Assembly (NCBI RefSeq): GCF_002443255.2
Contig: NW_019211456.1
Coordinates: forward strand, 52,388,486-52,452,485
DNA: 64,000 nt
DNA from: Varroa destructor
Taxonomy: Eukaryota; Arthropoda; Arachnida; Mesostigmata; Varroidae
Direction: 5' to 3'
The notes beneath the pieces are model-generated. The model did not search any database and was not told the DNA's origin. It worked only from the letters and a program-made list of their open reading frames with translations. The translations under genes and the position numbers were made by a program. Positions 50,547 to 64,000 of this stretch are shown here, piece by piece (within the stretch, counting starts at the first letter, position 1; the number at the start of each line of letters is the position of its first letter).

Positions 50547-52474
50547 GATTCTTTAATTGTAGTTAAGCAATACAAGCGAATAACTGAACTATTACGTGGT
50601 TCGTCAGCTTACGTGATTGTAGCCTTCAAGAGGCCACGACAGGTGTGGTCACTGATAAAATCAGAAGGAAACACCCGCCACCTACATGGGGTCAGTTAGT
50701 CACTATCTCCAAGATGTACCAGGCAAACAGACTTGCTAGGTAATCCGATGTGAAGTACTACTCAATAAGCTTCGCCGAGCACACAGTTTGTTTTATCTTT
50801 GTATTATCCACAAAAGCCGCACATATACCCACATACACATGGACATACTAAGGAACCCTCAGTTGTCCGTAGCAAAAGTCATCGCCCGAGCCTTTTCGAC
50901 AAATTGTACGACAGGGGCAAGCCGTGTTTGCATTAGCACAAAGCACGGCGTTGCTGTGCCTGCGGGTGCGCGAACTATTCTGCCGTGTCGACCTGGCTAG
51001 TTACTGATCCCTTGTCAACAGTCCTCGCCCGCCTGCTTGCTCTATAGCCAGCCTGCGTTTTCTCCGCCGTTTTCTCCCCTCGCCCAGCAGAGGCGAGACT
51101 GCAATCCGCTCCGCTCTTGGCGTCGTACTACCGCTGCATTCTCCAACTGCTTCAACCGATTCACGATGAGTAACGCCGACCGAATTGCAGCAGCCTACAG
51201 CTGATGGTACAGCAAGCCGTTCTATATGCTTAGGCTTATTCTCTATACGCTTTGCGTATAGGAACGGCAAGATCTTCACCGACAACGGTAATAGTACCAT
51301 ACGAGATGAGAGAGGAACCAAGCGGGAAAGATTCTCCGAATCCCTTGGCTTGAGGATGATCTCTATGTTCTTCTTACAAACCTATAAATCATAATGAGAA
51401 TGAATTCTACAATATAATTTAGTCGTTGCCCGCTGAATTCTTGTACAGTATACTAAAAATCGTTGTCTATACTGACCAAGATTTGGTACGCGACCAAATG
51501 GTAGTCACTAGCGTATTTCGGCTCGTATATACACACACCTTATGAGTTATTTAATGGAACAGCACTATCGTTGAATGATGTAGTACGTGACCCATAGGCA
51601 CCAGGCTACAATTTAGTGCTTCTGTAGAGTTTTTAAGCCGGAACCTCTATGAATTTGTCGTAAAAAGAACGGAGAAGGCGCAATATTAGAGAAGGTGAGA
51701 TCCGCTGGCGGTTTGCTGCTGTGGCCAGTGAAACCTGAAAGCGACCATATGGCAACGTCTATACTGTGTAGGTTCCTAGTCTATTATTAAGTTTCGCCTG
51801 CTTCAGCAACAACAACTTGTGAGCAGAAAACAACGTTCGAACTTGGCTATAGCAGAGCCGAAAAGCATGTTTACCCACTCACTATAAGGCACTACACTGT
51901 AAGGCAATCCCACTAAAAAAATGAGCACACTCTGGAGGCTACTACGTGCGAAGTTTATGGCGACAACAGTAGTAGTAATAATAACAATATTAAAGGACAC
52001 TAGTTAACGGTGAACGTAAGGAAAGTAATACTTTACTAATGAAACGCAATACTAAAAATAGAGACATAGGCGAAGTATTCAAAGGTATCGCGCTACTTCT
52101 GGCAATTATCCTAAATAACTAGTTCCATCACATATAGGTTCACACGATCTTATGATCAACAACGACAGATTCAGTTTCAGCGGTCTAACGGTTTTGCACG
52201 TAGTTTAAATACGCTTGCCAATGGGATCGGATCGGATCAGATTTGACTTGACCATTGCTAACATCTTCGTGTGGTTCAGTACATCAGAGCGAATTCAAAA
52301 CAATTATTATTTTTGTCATTATTTGAGTCATATTTTTTTCGAAAAGTCAGCCGCTGCAGCGTGTCTGGTGATGCCCTGACCCCTGGTGTTTCTGACCGCT
52401 GTTAAATAAGTAGTCATAAAATGAAAAGTCGAACAATACTACTACTACAGTCTGCAAACGACATAAAACTGTCA

Positions 52475-52478
<4 letters not shown>
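50547..52478. other. Spacer upstream of the membrane protein, with a GC-richer patch
   Basis: The segment near 50.8-51.35 kb is less AT-rich than its surroundings. It contains short open frames on both strands, including an Arg/Lys-rich minus-strand frame of 106 codons (51001-51321). It lies upstream of the minus-strand membrane protein gene and may be its promoter or 5' UTR. I do not call a CDS here. Confidence 0.35.

Positions 52479-52510
<32 letters not shown>
52479..52510. repeat. (AT)16 microsatellite
   Basis: A perfect AT dinucleotide run. Confidence 0.93.
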
Positions 52511-52513
<3 letters not shown>

Positions 52514-54003
52514 TACGCGGTAGAGGCTGTTTTAGCTAACTTTATCGTCATCAATATTATCGATAGATTTATTTGGCGAAATAATTTACGCAAAGGCAGA
52601 CTAAAACAATCGTAACGTTTTGACAGTGAGTTGAATCAAATGCTTAGAATCTGATGAACAATGACATGTTGCAATATACCGCAGTATTACTGTATGTGTT
52701 GCAATTTTATCCAAATTGATGATTACTGAAATCGAGCTGCACAATCGACAATGCAGATGCCGTAATACATTACAGCCCTGCTCCGCCATGAACGATGTAT
52801 AGAGGCGGATGTTTGCCATTGAGTCAAAGGGCCACCATGTTAAATTGTGCTTCCGGAAATGAAAGTGTGCCAAGTGCTTTGAGGCCGTACGAGGCTACTG
52901 CTTGACAAGGATGCTTGCTTTTCGAAGTAATTTCGTTACACTGGGATGTGACCAAGTATCCGACGAGAACGAACAGCTTCTAATATGTTTTATCGCTGCC
53001 ATCAGAATTAGCATTTTCTTGTTCTATTAAACTACGATATGGTACTGCTGTGACATTATCTATTTGAGTGGTTTCTGTTTTACACTTCACTGCGCTGCAT
53101 ATGTGAGGACTAACTATTATCGTAAATTCAAATATTTTGAAAAAAAACACCTAACTAACTCATTGCTATATCTCCGTTCAAGTTCGGCCATTTATGTATG
53201 GTAACGAGTGTCCTACTAACAGACTGCTATTTGTTGACGTCCTAACAAATCAGGCTTATACGCTTCTTGATTGTAATAATCTCTATATTATCTTTATAAC
53301 TAACTGCCTATGGCTTGTTAGTTCGCTAGTTATTTGAATAATTCATGATTTACTTTGTTAATACGTAGCAGGGCGGATTCTGTACCGAACATCGACTTTA
53401 TTTCACAAAAATGACCACTGTTTATCCTGCTGCAATATTCAGTCACCAAATTATTTAGGCGAATAGGCACGATCTATTCGGGTAACGGTTTGCTTGCCTA
53501 CACGGTTTGGCCTGATTTCGCGTCCGTCAAAAAATCGGTTGTTGCTGATGCCGCCGTTGGTGTATAACTGTAGCACTGAACTATTTGATCCTCGGATACA
53601 CACTGTCGTTGATTGGCCAACGCTTACATGATTTATCCGTGCCGTGAACGGAGCCTTCGGTGCGGATTCGGCCTATGGTGTGTATTTGTGTCAATACAAT
53701 ATAGCAGGTACTGTTAGTTGAAGCTTTATTAGTACTAATAACACCGCGTGACACCCCTCATATTTACACTTTTTTTTTGGCTAAACTAGTCTATCCTCAC
53801 GTATTGGCCAGCCGAATTTAGAACCGACTAGAAGGTGTCGTTGACGCTTATCTAAACTACTGTGTTCGCTAGCATTCGTAGACAAACAGAACGGCATATA
53901 GTCGAAATAAATATCGCACAATCAAGCGCAGTAGAAGCTGACTAACTGCCCCATCTTTACGATCTGAATAGCGATCATTTTGATCGATCGAGCTCGCAAA
54001 CGA

Positions 54004-54007
<4 letters not shown>
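52511..54007. other. Spacer without recognisable genes
   Basis: A minus-strand 90-codon frame (52601-52873) shows no known domain. Nothing else could be supported. Confidence 0.4.
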
Positions 54008-54059
<52 letters not shown>

Positions 54060-54097
54060 ACTCACAGACTCACACACACACACACGCACACACACAA
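54008..54097. repeat. (AC)n microsatellite, perfect then interrupted
   Basis: A perfect AC run covers 54008 to about 54052, then continues with CTCAC, CAGACT and CGCAC interruptions to about 54097. It produces artefactual open frames of alternating Thr-His and Cys-Val on the two strands. Confidence 0.93.
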
Positions 54098-55433
54098 AAA
54101 CCACACAAAAAAAAGCGAACATTACAAATGGGCTCCCACATTTGTACATGCATGTTTATATATAGGCTAGAGTTTTCCTTTTGTAGTGGGAGACGTCCCC
54201 AGTTTTACCTGTAGGGTCAACGTTCTCTGCTCAACTATGTACAATAATGTATACGCCCTGTGTGACTGCTAAGACGATATTATAAAGAAGAACTATCGCC
54301 AAGCCCAGAATGGATTCAGATTATCGATTTGTCCCTTATTAAAGAAAAGCGGTGGCTGAACAAAAATAACAAAGTTAATACATCAATTCAGTCTTCGTCA
54401 CAAGCGAAGCAAGAACGATATGGAGGCATCATAAGGCAATCATGTCATTTATGATAATTGGGTAAGTGAATAGCTGAAAATAAATATATAGTAAACATTA
54501 AAAATACAAGGGGTTATGGGGAGAAAAAAAGGGGAGGCGGATAGCGATGGAAGTGCAAAAAAGCAACTTTTCCCAGAAACCCAGCTCACCTGCCCTTTTC
54601 GCCCGCTTGTAGACGTTAAGCGACACCTGATCGCCGGAGCATGGCAAATGCCTTTAATTGCGTTACAGTACAGCTTATGTCGAAATCCAAAAGTCTATTG
54701 ACGACTAACGAAATACGCTACGATAGCAGTTTCAGGACTGGTAGTACTAGTGATTGTGTCAGTAAATGCAGTGATAAACGACGGCGATAAATTCATATTT
54801 GCCCTCGCAGTGATACTAGAATCTAAGCCTACCGATATGATCGACGACGGTGAATAGGTATATCTATATGGTTCAAGGATAGATGCACCATATTAGCTAA
54901 CGGCAGATGCTCGCATTAACTGGCTGCAAGCAAACTATAGTGGCAACTAGATGCCGCACAGTGGCATATGCGCGAAACAGTACGACAGCCCCAATGACGT
55001 TGCTTTCATCAGGTAGTAATATTATCACAACATAATTGAATTAATTTTAAGCCGGGAAAGTAGCTGGCGAATGTGTGACAGGGGGGAAACCACCAATTAC
55101 AATGCAAGGCTGCATTAGCCGAAGGCTATAACAAAACGTCAGAATTCAGATATAAGTAATAGGATTTCTACTAAGATAAAGGCATGTTCTTATCCGTCTT
55201 GTGGACCCTGATGCGCCAGGCTTTCAAGTTTTTCAACTATGTTTATAACATGCACATGTTTGAATGCCCCAGATAGCGGCAATTTTCTATACAGAAAGGA
55301 GTGATAAGCTATAGGACAACGGAATTAGAACCATATGTACGATAACTTTTGATTACCGCACGTTTGCTAATAGTTGATATCTGTTTCTCTACAAAGCTTG
55401 AGGTTACCATAAGCTAACCTTATGCTCCACTTA

Positions 55434-55453
55434 ATATATATATATATATATAT
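55434..55453. repeat. (AT)10 microsatellite
   Basis: A perfect AT dinucleotide run. Confidence 0.9.
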
Positions 55454-58400
55454 CTTAACTCACTTACGGCCTATGCTATAGTCTTGAATATAGCGCAGCC
55501 ATTATTACACCCTTCATTTATGTAAAACCGGATTAATTATTGCTGAGAATTGCTTCGACTCCTTACAACGCAAAAAGCTTCCAATAAAACAATAATAAAC
55601 ACAAGAAAATTCTATTTGACCGTTACCTGCCACGGTACATAAAATAATAGAGTTGAGCTACAAGAAAGCATTGTCCATAGCTTTTCATGGCATAAACTAA
55701 AAAGTAATCCGTATGCGCACCTGCATATATGCCCAGAAATCTGGCAAAGTGGCAATTAATGATTGTTTTCACTTACACTAAAGTTCCAGTGACCGGGAAC
55801 AAATGACAGCTTTCTAGCGGCGGCAGTGACCCGCTTAACTCAAGCAGAGGCGGGAAACAAAGGAACAGGTTGTCGGTTCGAGCCCATCTTACGCATAAGC
55901 CCAACTTGAATGACTGAAAACTTTTCTCGGAAGTTGGGCGTCTTCGTCATCATGAAATGTGGGCGGACTAACTCTGTTTTAATCTTGCATTTTGCTAATT
56001 GCAAGTTGAGTGTTCCTATATGAACCTTAATAAACCTTTGCACTCTTCGTACAGTCCTGTTAGAGGAACATAAGCATGCAGGTCACTGAACGTGATCGCT
56101 ATAAAACTAACCTCGTTGCAAATATTGACAGAGACAGCAGAAAATAATGCTGCGCTGACTCGTAAAACAAGTATCTAATATTAAACAACAAGGACGATAG
56201 AATGAAGGAATACAGGGACAGATGGCATAGCAGTCGTCAAAAAGTAAATCCATTTTGTGCTAGCTCGATACAAGAATAATAGTACGCATGGTGATAGCAC
56301 ATCCATTGAGTGACCGTTAATTCGGGAATGGTACTTTTTTGTAGCAATTAATCAATAAATTAGGATGTGAACTTAAGCACTTCAATAGCAAGTCGTAGAT
56401 TTTTCATATCTTATGAACGAGAAAAGTATTTTTTCTTCTAATCTATTATCTGATCCTTGTTTTCATTTTCTATATTTGATAAGCAATAATGTTATCTTTC
56501 TCATCTTCTTCAAACACATTGTTTCGGTTTATATATCATCATCCTTTATCAAATTCGCTGGAACCTGCCAACAAAGCAGTGCTGTTACCGGAAATCGATG
56601 CGCCTGCTACTGTCTGTTGTGTCTACATCCGAGAGAACAGATTTGCAGAAATGGCTTCTGCTTATCGCTGATTCGTCTTTTGTAGCCAACAAAAAAGTAG
56701 ACAAGTTAATTTGTAAATAATGGTCGCCCTTGAGGACCCGCCTATTTATCTACCTCTATTATTTCCATGTTAATAGTCTCTTCTTGTTGTTTGATAAACA
56801 TATAACCAAGAGTTCGCAGAGTGGGTGTGTACATTGCACATTCGGACCTACACAATGAGAGCTGAAAATCGCCAATATTAGTTCTCCGGGGTACGGGGTA
56901 AGGGGGCCCTTCAAACTGAATTTCGTCTCTGTTATGCTGCTAATAGATTGGCCGGTGTTCTATTTGGGACTCGGAAATCGTATAGGTCACATCTGAAGGT
57001 CTATTCCAGGTAGGCTGAGAGCCAATGCAAGAGAGACCTCAGCGAAAATAGCGGGAGTACTGGATTCTTTTATGTAATCCTCTTCCGGCATCTCCGAAAC
57101 GTACTATATAGCTGCTTAGAGAGGCAAACTTCAAAAAGCTAATTGTGAAGGCAAATAAAGGAAACCTATTCAAGATATTCATCGCCATTGGCAGATAGAA
57201 GGGTAGATATCAGTGGGATACGAGCGGTTCGGCTGTACGGCCAGGTTCGAAACATTCGCTAAAAACACGACAAAAATGTATGTGGATAAAAAATTCGTGA
57301 TACTTACATTGACGAAGCTATGTTTATCAGTACGCGTTAATTTTTAAGGTTTTATGGTTAGTAAAAGAATAATTTGTTTTCCTGCGGCGTATCGTGACGA
57401 AATCAGCTCATCGACCACTTCAACCCGGCATCGTGCACAACAGTTTTCACTGTCAAATGTGTGGCGCACCTCGCATTTGGACCTTTACTACTATTCTTCT
57501 AATACACAGTTTGCTTAACAATCACTTATGATGCATCATAAGGCCGTAGAAAAAAACTCTTTTCGCCGGTCCACTGATTTTAAAGAGCAGTGTGGCCTAA
57601 CGTCCCTCGATAAAATTTTTATTAATGACTATTTGAAAAATTAGGTTCATGCAAAAACATCAACCATCCAAGGACAAAGAGTTAATAATTGAGAAGTGGT
57701 CAAGTTAGGTAGATCACGAAGCGCCTTAATCAGCCGTCATCAAAATCTTTTCGGCCGACTTGCTCTGTAGTAAGAGCAGGAGACCATTCAACTAATTTAC
57801 ATAGGTCATTACCATAAACTGAAAAGGCTCAGTGTAAACATAGAACGAAACAAGGATCGTTCTGTCCGCTTGTTCTAGTGCGATCAAGGTCACTGAAAAC
57901 CTCAGTACATTCGGTGCGTATGATATCTTCGATCCAATATCATAAGCCCTTTCAAGGATCGCATTGCCTGTTATTATCAGCCTTACAAAAAAAATAAAAT
58001 GTTTAAACTAATTGAACTAAGAAAAATACATTTTTCGCGAAAGTATTTAGCCAAAATAGCAGTCAACACAATGGCTATCTACTAACAGTTTAGGTGGAAC
58101 AATGACTCGTCGTGTATCGCCTAAGACGTCTTTCTTGTTACGCATAGAACTTGAAGACCGCAATGATTTGACATTATCAACAAGAGGTCATGACAACAGC
58201 CTTCTAGTTTTAGCGGCTTTTTTAATGGTACAATAGAGTTATGAACTATTTAATATGTCCCTGCTAAGTTCATCGATGGCCCTTAGGTGCTGATCTGCTA
58301 GATGCTATACGGACAGAGTAGGGGTAGAGTTCTGCTTATGATTCCGACCTGTTACGAGTATTTGTAGCCTGGCAAATTTACGACGTATCGGAATATACCT

Positions 58401-61400
58401 TTCCGGTAGAATGTGTACACTCTTAAAATCGAGTAAGTTCAGTATTTATTTAAATGCGATTATAGCTTGCTAAAACTTTCTCATAGGTAATAAGCTCGAT
58501 GAACGCGTACGGCCCAAATTGATTATACTGAATCATTAAAGGGCAGGATATGTTTCTCCGACGGTGTATTACGTTAGAATTTGATCTGTACAGGTCCTTT
58601 GCCTAGAGGGTTTTCATTTTGTAATAGATTCTTTACCGCCTAATACAGAGCTGTTCAGGAATACGGCGAAAACTTTTTCTAAAGTTACAGCGTATTCATT
58701 GTCGTATTTCTACTTTTTCCAAACATTGCGCTACGAAAACAATGAACGCAAGTACATTGACGATAGTCCAACTTTGGCGGGAGACAAATCAAGTTCTACT
58801 GAACAGCATAGAAGTACACAAGTTTCACTTCGAGTCTAAATTGAGCTCTCTTCTTATGCCTACCTATGGAAGTTAATGGAAGCATGTTTAATCTAACATG
58901 TTGTTTACCGTAAGCTAAGCTTCACAGGGGGGCCTGTTTTCTGGCATCGCCTATTTCCATTTTATTTTTCTGCTTCAGAGTATATATCACATTTTTCTCA
59001 ACGCCAAACATATCAAGTTGGAACATTAAATTAGACAGAAAATTCGGGCTTTCAGCATTACTGATTTGGCATGTCCTTGATCGTGGTTCTCCGTATTGTC
59101 TAAAAGAGTGGCCAACAAACGTCATTCAGTGATTGCCCGGAACGGTCCGAAGTGTTGCATTATAAACTTGCTGGAAACTGGGTCGACGCTTTCCCGAACA
59201 AGCACTATAATTGACCTTCTTTCTTCGATTCACAATGAGCTGAGCTAGCAAAACTGGAATGGGGGGCATTAGGTTGTCTGTAATGACGAGAGCTCAAGCG
59301 GGGTTTAACTATTCTCTATCCTGTAAAAAACATTCAAATACGGTTGCCGCCGATGACGGTGCTGGAAAAAGTGCAATCGACGTCAGAGCGAGGCTGACAA
59401 GTTAGTTTACCTCAACTTCTTCGCAGATTTGCACACGCACAAACACACAACAAAATCAGCAGTTGAATGGTAACAGTATATACAGAGGCTGCAGATAACT
59501 TGCAAAGGTGGACCTATGTCACACTCCAACCTTTTTAATATTAAGCACTTGTTCATAATGCTAGCTGCTTGTATGTATCTTAAAACAATATAACTAAAGC
59601 AATTTAACTGTCATATTTCTCTGCACGCATTTATTTAAATAGTAAAGCAAAAGATATTTAACGAAAGTCATATATTTTTTTCATCAAATGAACGCTCTCT
59701 ATAATTCAGTGAAAGCTGTGAAAGGAGAAAATGAGGAAATCGCTATTGTGACCGTATGGCGGAAATAAATCAGTATGCAAAACCATCGTTATCGGTAAAA
59801 TTGTTACTCATCAAGCTATTTAGGGTAACTGAAACCTTAATGGTTCGCGATCACGAATTGCTCAATAATTGAAAAAAAAAAAAACATTTTTTAGGGATTG
59901 CAGAATCGAGAGCTAGAAACAGCGTTCAAGCCTTAGAACGGTGGCGTAGAATGTTTATTTTTATCACAGCAGTTTGTGTATCTCAAACATTAGGTAGTGG
60001 TATCTTAACGCCAGTGTAGGTAAAGAAATGCTAAAAGCATTTTTCTCCCCGAATTAGTGTGGCAGAATTCGAGAGACGACTTAGCTAGACTGGTTGGTTA
60101 TGTCACAAGAAGTTCTCGATTATCAGGCAGAATACACGCTTGATGCCATAGCGAAAACAATAACATATAGAAGATACTGGGTATCTTCTAGACTACACTC
60201 TCGATCGGGTATGCCGGCTAGGATGAAAGATATGCGGCTAACGTGTTACGTACGTTTCAATGATACAGTGTACACCTGTAAATTGAATATTACTAGGGGT
60301 TTTTTCGGTAAATTTGCCGAATTGCCGTTGCCGAATTGCTAATCATCAGGTCCTTTTTGGAAGATGAAATAAAAACTCTTGTTTACGGGCCTGCTAATTA
60401 ACTAATTCGAATGTATACTAAAAAGAAAAACACTCTTTCCCATATACAAGTATCCTCAATTGACGGAGTAGTTCTGAGGCTGATTTTCCTAAATCTTATA
60501 TCGTTTTGTTCGAATTGGAACCTTGGACGATTAAAAGGGCACCGTTTTGTACATCGCTCACTAGGCTCAATCATCTGGATCTGAAGGATTTTGGGACATC
60601 TACATAACTAGTGTGCTTGATCGATTTTTCTGTGGCAAATTCTGCAATCGTATGTTACATTGTGCACTGTGTACGCAAATGTAAATAAAAGACCCTTATA
60701 TAAGCAACAAGGAACTTCTCATCACATACGTCGGGGACTAGACCCAGCTCTGCACTTATCGATCCCTTCTAGACAGACGCTGCTTTGCTGAGCCCACAAC
60801 ATCACTTAAACTCGTCGTCAAAAAGAAGTCAATAGTTTTAAACGTGCGCTAGTTTGATGAAGTTTTTACAAATGTCGTATTCTTTTTTTGTAAAATACAA
60901 GATCATCCTCTATTAAGCTGCCGTACACCAGTAAATTGACAGCCTATAAAGACGGTGCAACAGTTGTCCTTTTACCTAAGCCATACTTTATCAATATATG
61001 CGGCTATTGTTAAATCAGAGCGAATTGCGAATGAGTTCGTTCAAATTATCGGTAGGAAATGTAAATACGTACTACGCTTTTGAAGCATGCGAGTACATGG
61101 GGGTGATGCTCCAAGCTAGGGAAGATCGTGACGTGTGTCAGCTGGGGTCGAACAACCCATAGTCAGCTATAATTAGATTTTTCTTACGCTTAAAGGGCTT
61201 GCGTACATAATAAGTATGATAATGCTTTTAGTTAGAAAATTCGTCTTGCTTACTAGAGATATTAATATGTGTATTTATCTAATTGGAATATTTTTTTTAC
61301 TTTGATTTTTTTAGTTTATATATTTTCTCTACTTATGTGTGTATTTTTCGTAACGCATAAAGTCTAGCCGTTATGCAGAAATCATATTTGTTGAAATTTG

Positions 61401-63390
61401 CTCCTACCGACCATAGAGATACGTAAGTTTAGATATCGAGGTAGAGATATTCTGTTCTATGCGAAAAACCAACCGTCTGAGGCAATGCCTAGAGCATCGG
61501 ACGCATACCTTGCATGGTTTTTTAGCATCCTCTCTGTTACGATTCATGGAAAAGAAGGCAAGTACTTCTAAGTTTCATCCAGCAAATATACTATATATAG
61601 TTATATCTAACGTTCACGAAGCGTTTCGTTGTCACAACCTCAAACAATTAACTTTCCTCAAATTTTTATTTCTTAATGAATTTCGTTTTTATTTGTATTA
61701 CATGATGAAGCGGTTTTTCTGAATTTGAATTGTGGCTTCTGGACGACGGAAGTCCCCAGAAAGTACTGTTCTGTATTCAAAGCCGGTCGCGATTATGTGC
61801 AGAAGACGCGAAGACAGACTAGATGCAACTATATCAAGCTGAATTTCACTAAATACATAACAAACATTCAAATTGTACTGATCCTAGCTAAAGGAATGAC
61901 ACACTAATAAACTACATTGAATGGCTACAATGATTTACATGATTTTCCGGAGAGGCTTTTCATAGTTTCTTTCTAGCTAGAAAGTTAACGTGCCAGTCTC
62001 TGTAATTCAACAGCGTGACGCTTTCGTAAAACATTGCGTCGCTTGACGCCCCGTTATTGACATGCTGATTTTCCTTTTGGCTTAGCAATCAAAAAAAGAC
62101 ACATGACCATCTTAGGATCTCCACATTATGGCAAGCTGTCTGTCTAGTCAGAGTTGTTGCAAACGATTGGTTTTGGCGAGATTAATTTTTCGACAATAGC
62201 GGTGCTGTGAGAACCGGTACCATGGACACTCTAGGTAAACCCAGTCAGTTCTCGTCGCACTTGGGTAAATAAACGCGTATGTACTCCACTGTTTTGATCT
62301 TGATTATAAGGCCAATATAACTTCATCGATAATGTTGCGTCGCGGTTGACGGATGTATCGTGTTTGGATAACTTAATGGCTTGATGCGATCGATTAGTTA
62401 TCATATCTGTCTCAGATTTTGACAAATTTGAAAGTGGCCGCAACCATTGTCGTCTGTGAACGAGTCTCACAGCACAACGTTTGGAGGCGAAAACCATGAA
62501 TTTAACTTTAGAAGAAATACCCGAATTTGACGTGCCACCCCATACTCGAGTGCGATTTGAAAAAATTATCAAGCATATCATGAACTAATGAACTATAAGG
62601 AATATTCAGAAAAATGCCCTGATACCCATTATAAAGTGTAACGCAAACGAATAATATTGTATAGTAGGTTAAGAAGGAGAGTAACGGTAACGACTTAACC
62701 GTAAGTTCAACAATGATCCTCGTGCAGTACCGGATCTGAGGGATTCCGGAGCTATGACTCATTGGGAATAGTTCCGATCCGCTCTGGTTCGGGTAAAACG
62801 CATCTGAGCTTCCATAGTCAGTTTACTTTCGAAGCTCTATGCCAAAACCCATAGCAACTCAACCGCTTGTACTCAATAACTTATATTAGTATTTTAATAT
62901 TATAAAGCATCTACACGCGCTTATGTAAAGTGATAAATCCTTGTCGATCAATGCGTAGCCCCACCGAACAATCTTTTCGAGCTAACAGTTCAGTGATAAT
63001 TCTCAGTTCTCCCTTTGTAACGATTTTTATATTGGTTGCACTGTCTTAATTGAATGACACCCAGTGAAAATGAAATCCAATATAGCTAAAAATAGAAATC
63101 ACTCGTTCTTCCTTTAAAAAGTAGTACTCGACCCATTTTCTGCCCCAATTAAAATTCAGAAATGTGAACGGAACGAACATCGTAATGGACCTAATGAATC
63201 TCGGTTATAGTCATAAATTCGGCCAATTGGTGTAAAAAAAATTAAGGGTTCATCTAACGACTTCATCTAACAAGTTCCGGGTGCAGATGTACCATATAAG
63301 CCGTCGTGTAGCTGTAGCCACCGTTGCAGACGTCGTCTACAACCTCGTCCGATCCACTAACGACGTCACCATGTGTCTCGAAAGGCAATC

Positions 63391-63408
63391 ATGCATGCAT
63401 GCATGCAT
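63391..63408. repeat. (ATGC)n simple repeat
   Basis: Four ATGC units followed by degenerate ATAT/GTAT units to about 63425. Confidence 0.8.
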
Positions 63409-64000
63409 ATATGTATGTATATGTACAATATCCTTTAAACACGTACTGATATTGTTCATAGCATTGCGGCTTTGGCCGCTAATGAGAGTAAGCCTATGCG
63501 TCTTTCATCTTCCTTTTTTTTTTTTTTAGCTACAAGTAGGATCTGCCACTTTTACATAGAAACGTGTGTTCTTGTTTTCAGACTAACCTAGCTAAAGAAA
63601 ACTTCCTGCAAAGGTCTACAAGAATGCTTCATTATTTGCCTTTCTCTTTTTCCTTTGCCTCCAATCAATGATCATATCCAAAAGCAAAAAGCATAACTAA
63701 GTAGTTCACTGTTCTGCTTCAAAATGAAAGTAATCTAAATGAAAAAGTTGCATTATATAACCACAGAAGACGTTTGTTGATACGACTGTAGAAGAGAGCA
63801 GTCACCAGTTGGACAAGTTACGTTGCAAGGCCGATGGTGTTAATCTTAAACATAAAAGTTGAGCACCGGATAAAATAAACGAATTTGAAGCAAGTGATTT
63901 TGTTACATAAGTTTGGATTGCTTTTCTGCATGGCAGAATTGAAAGAAGCTACAGTGGCCCTGCAAAATTTGGTAAATTTCATGCATACGCATGTAAACAC

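Larger units (their letters stand above)
54098..64000. other. AT-rich spacer without recognisable genes
   Basis: All open frames are 116 codons or shorter. The longer ones (60094-60342 plus, 62231-62581 minus, 61459-61722 plus) have no recognisable domains or exon structure. A B-box-like word at 55875-55884 is not part of a tRNA. Microsatellites are listed separately. It may be intergenic or intronic. Confidence 0.4.

Noticed and set aside
53869..54165. Open frames of about 60 codons on both strands
   Set aside because: They are produced by the AC microsatellite (Thr-His and Cys-Val strings) and are not genes.
55875..55884. B-box-like word GGTTCGAGCC suggesting a tRNA
   Set aside because: The flanks do not form a T stem, and no acceptor or anticodon stem can be drawn around it.
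1..64000. CRISPR arrays, operons, prophage or integrated viral genes
   Set aside because: No regularly spaced repeats, no prokaryotic gene arrangement and no viral polymerase or capsid-like frames were seen.

Overview
The window is eukaryotic nuclear DNA. It contains spliced genes with GT-AG introns, mostly 50 to 700 bp long, an intron-less tRNA with a poly-T terminator, AATAAA signals and dinucleotide microsatellites. Gene content and AT-rich spacers suggest an arthropod. A chelicerate such as a mite is my guess and cannot be proved from sequence alone. Nothing prokaryotic, viral or CRISPR-like was seen. LAYOUT: 1-7.5 kb is AT-rich with no recognisable gene. 7.5-12.7 kb is visibly more GC-rich, with many trinucleotide runs and no convincing coding sequence. 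A tRNA-Arg(TCT) gene lies at 13144-13216. From 15.4 to 45.3 kb is the gene cluster: DNAJC22/wurst (minus, one exon), the spastizin/ZFYVE26 gene (plus, 30 coding exons over 18.2 kb, 2573 codons in my model), DDX47/Rrp3 DEAD-box helicase (minus, 5 exons, 473 aa) and cytosolic methionyl-tRNA synthetase (plus, one exon, 980 aa). DNAJC22 and ZFYVE26 are divergent. ZFYVE26 and DDX47 converge. DDX47 and MetRS are divergent, with only 312 bp between their start codons. From 45.3 to 64 kb the only plausible gene is a small single-pass membrane protein (minus, 49986-50546); the rest is spacer with AT and CA microsatellites. HOW THE GENES RELATE: they are mainly housekeeping genes and do not form one pathway. 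ZFYVE26 and DNAJC22 both concern membrane traffic (endosome/lysosome/autophagy and clathrin-mediated uptake). DDX47 serves rRNA processing, and MetRS and tRNA-Arg serve translation. MOST NOTABLE: (1) a decayed DNAJC22 copy, with stops, frameshifts and most of the J domain deleted, lies antisense in the largest ZFYVE26 intron, about 12 kb from the intact parent gene; (2) a DUF547-like domain appears to be encoded across three exons in the middle of the ZFYVE26 homologue; (3) the MetRS carries three tandem WHEP-type repeats at its C-terminus, where the human enzyme has one.
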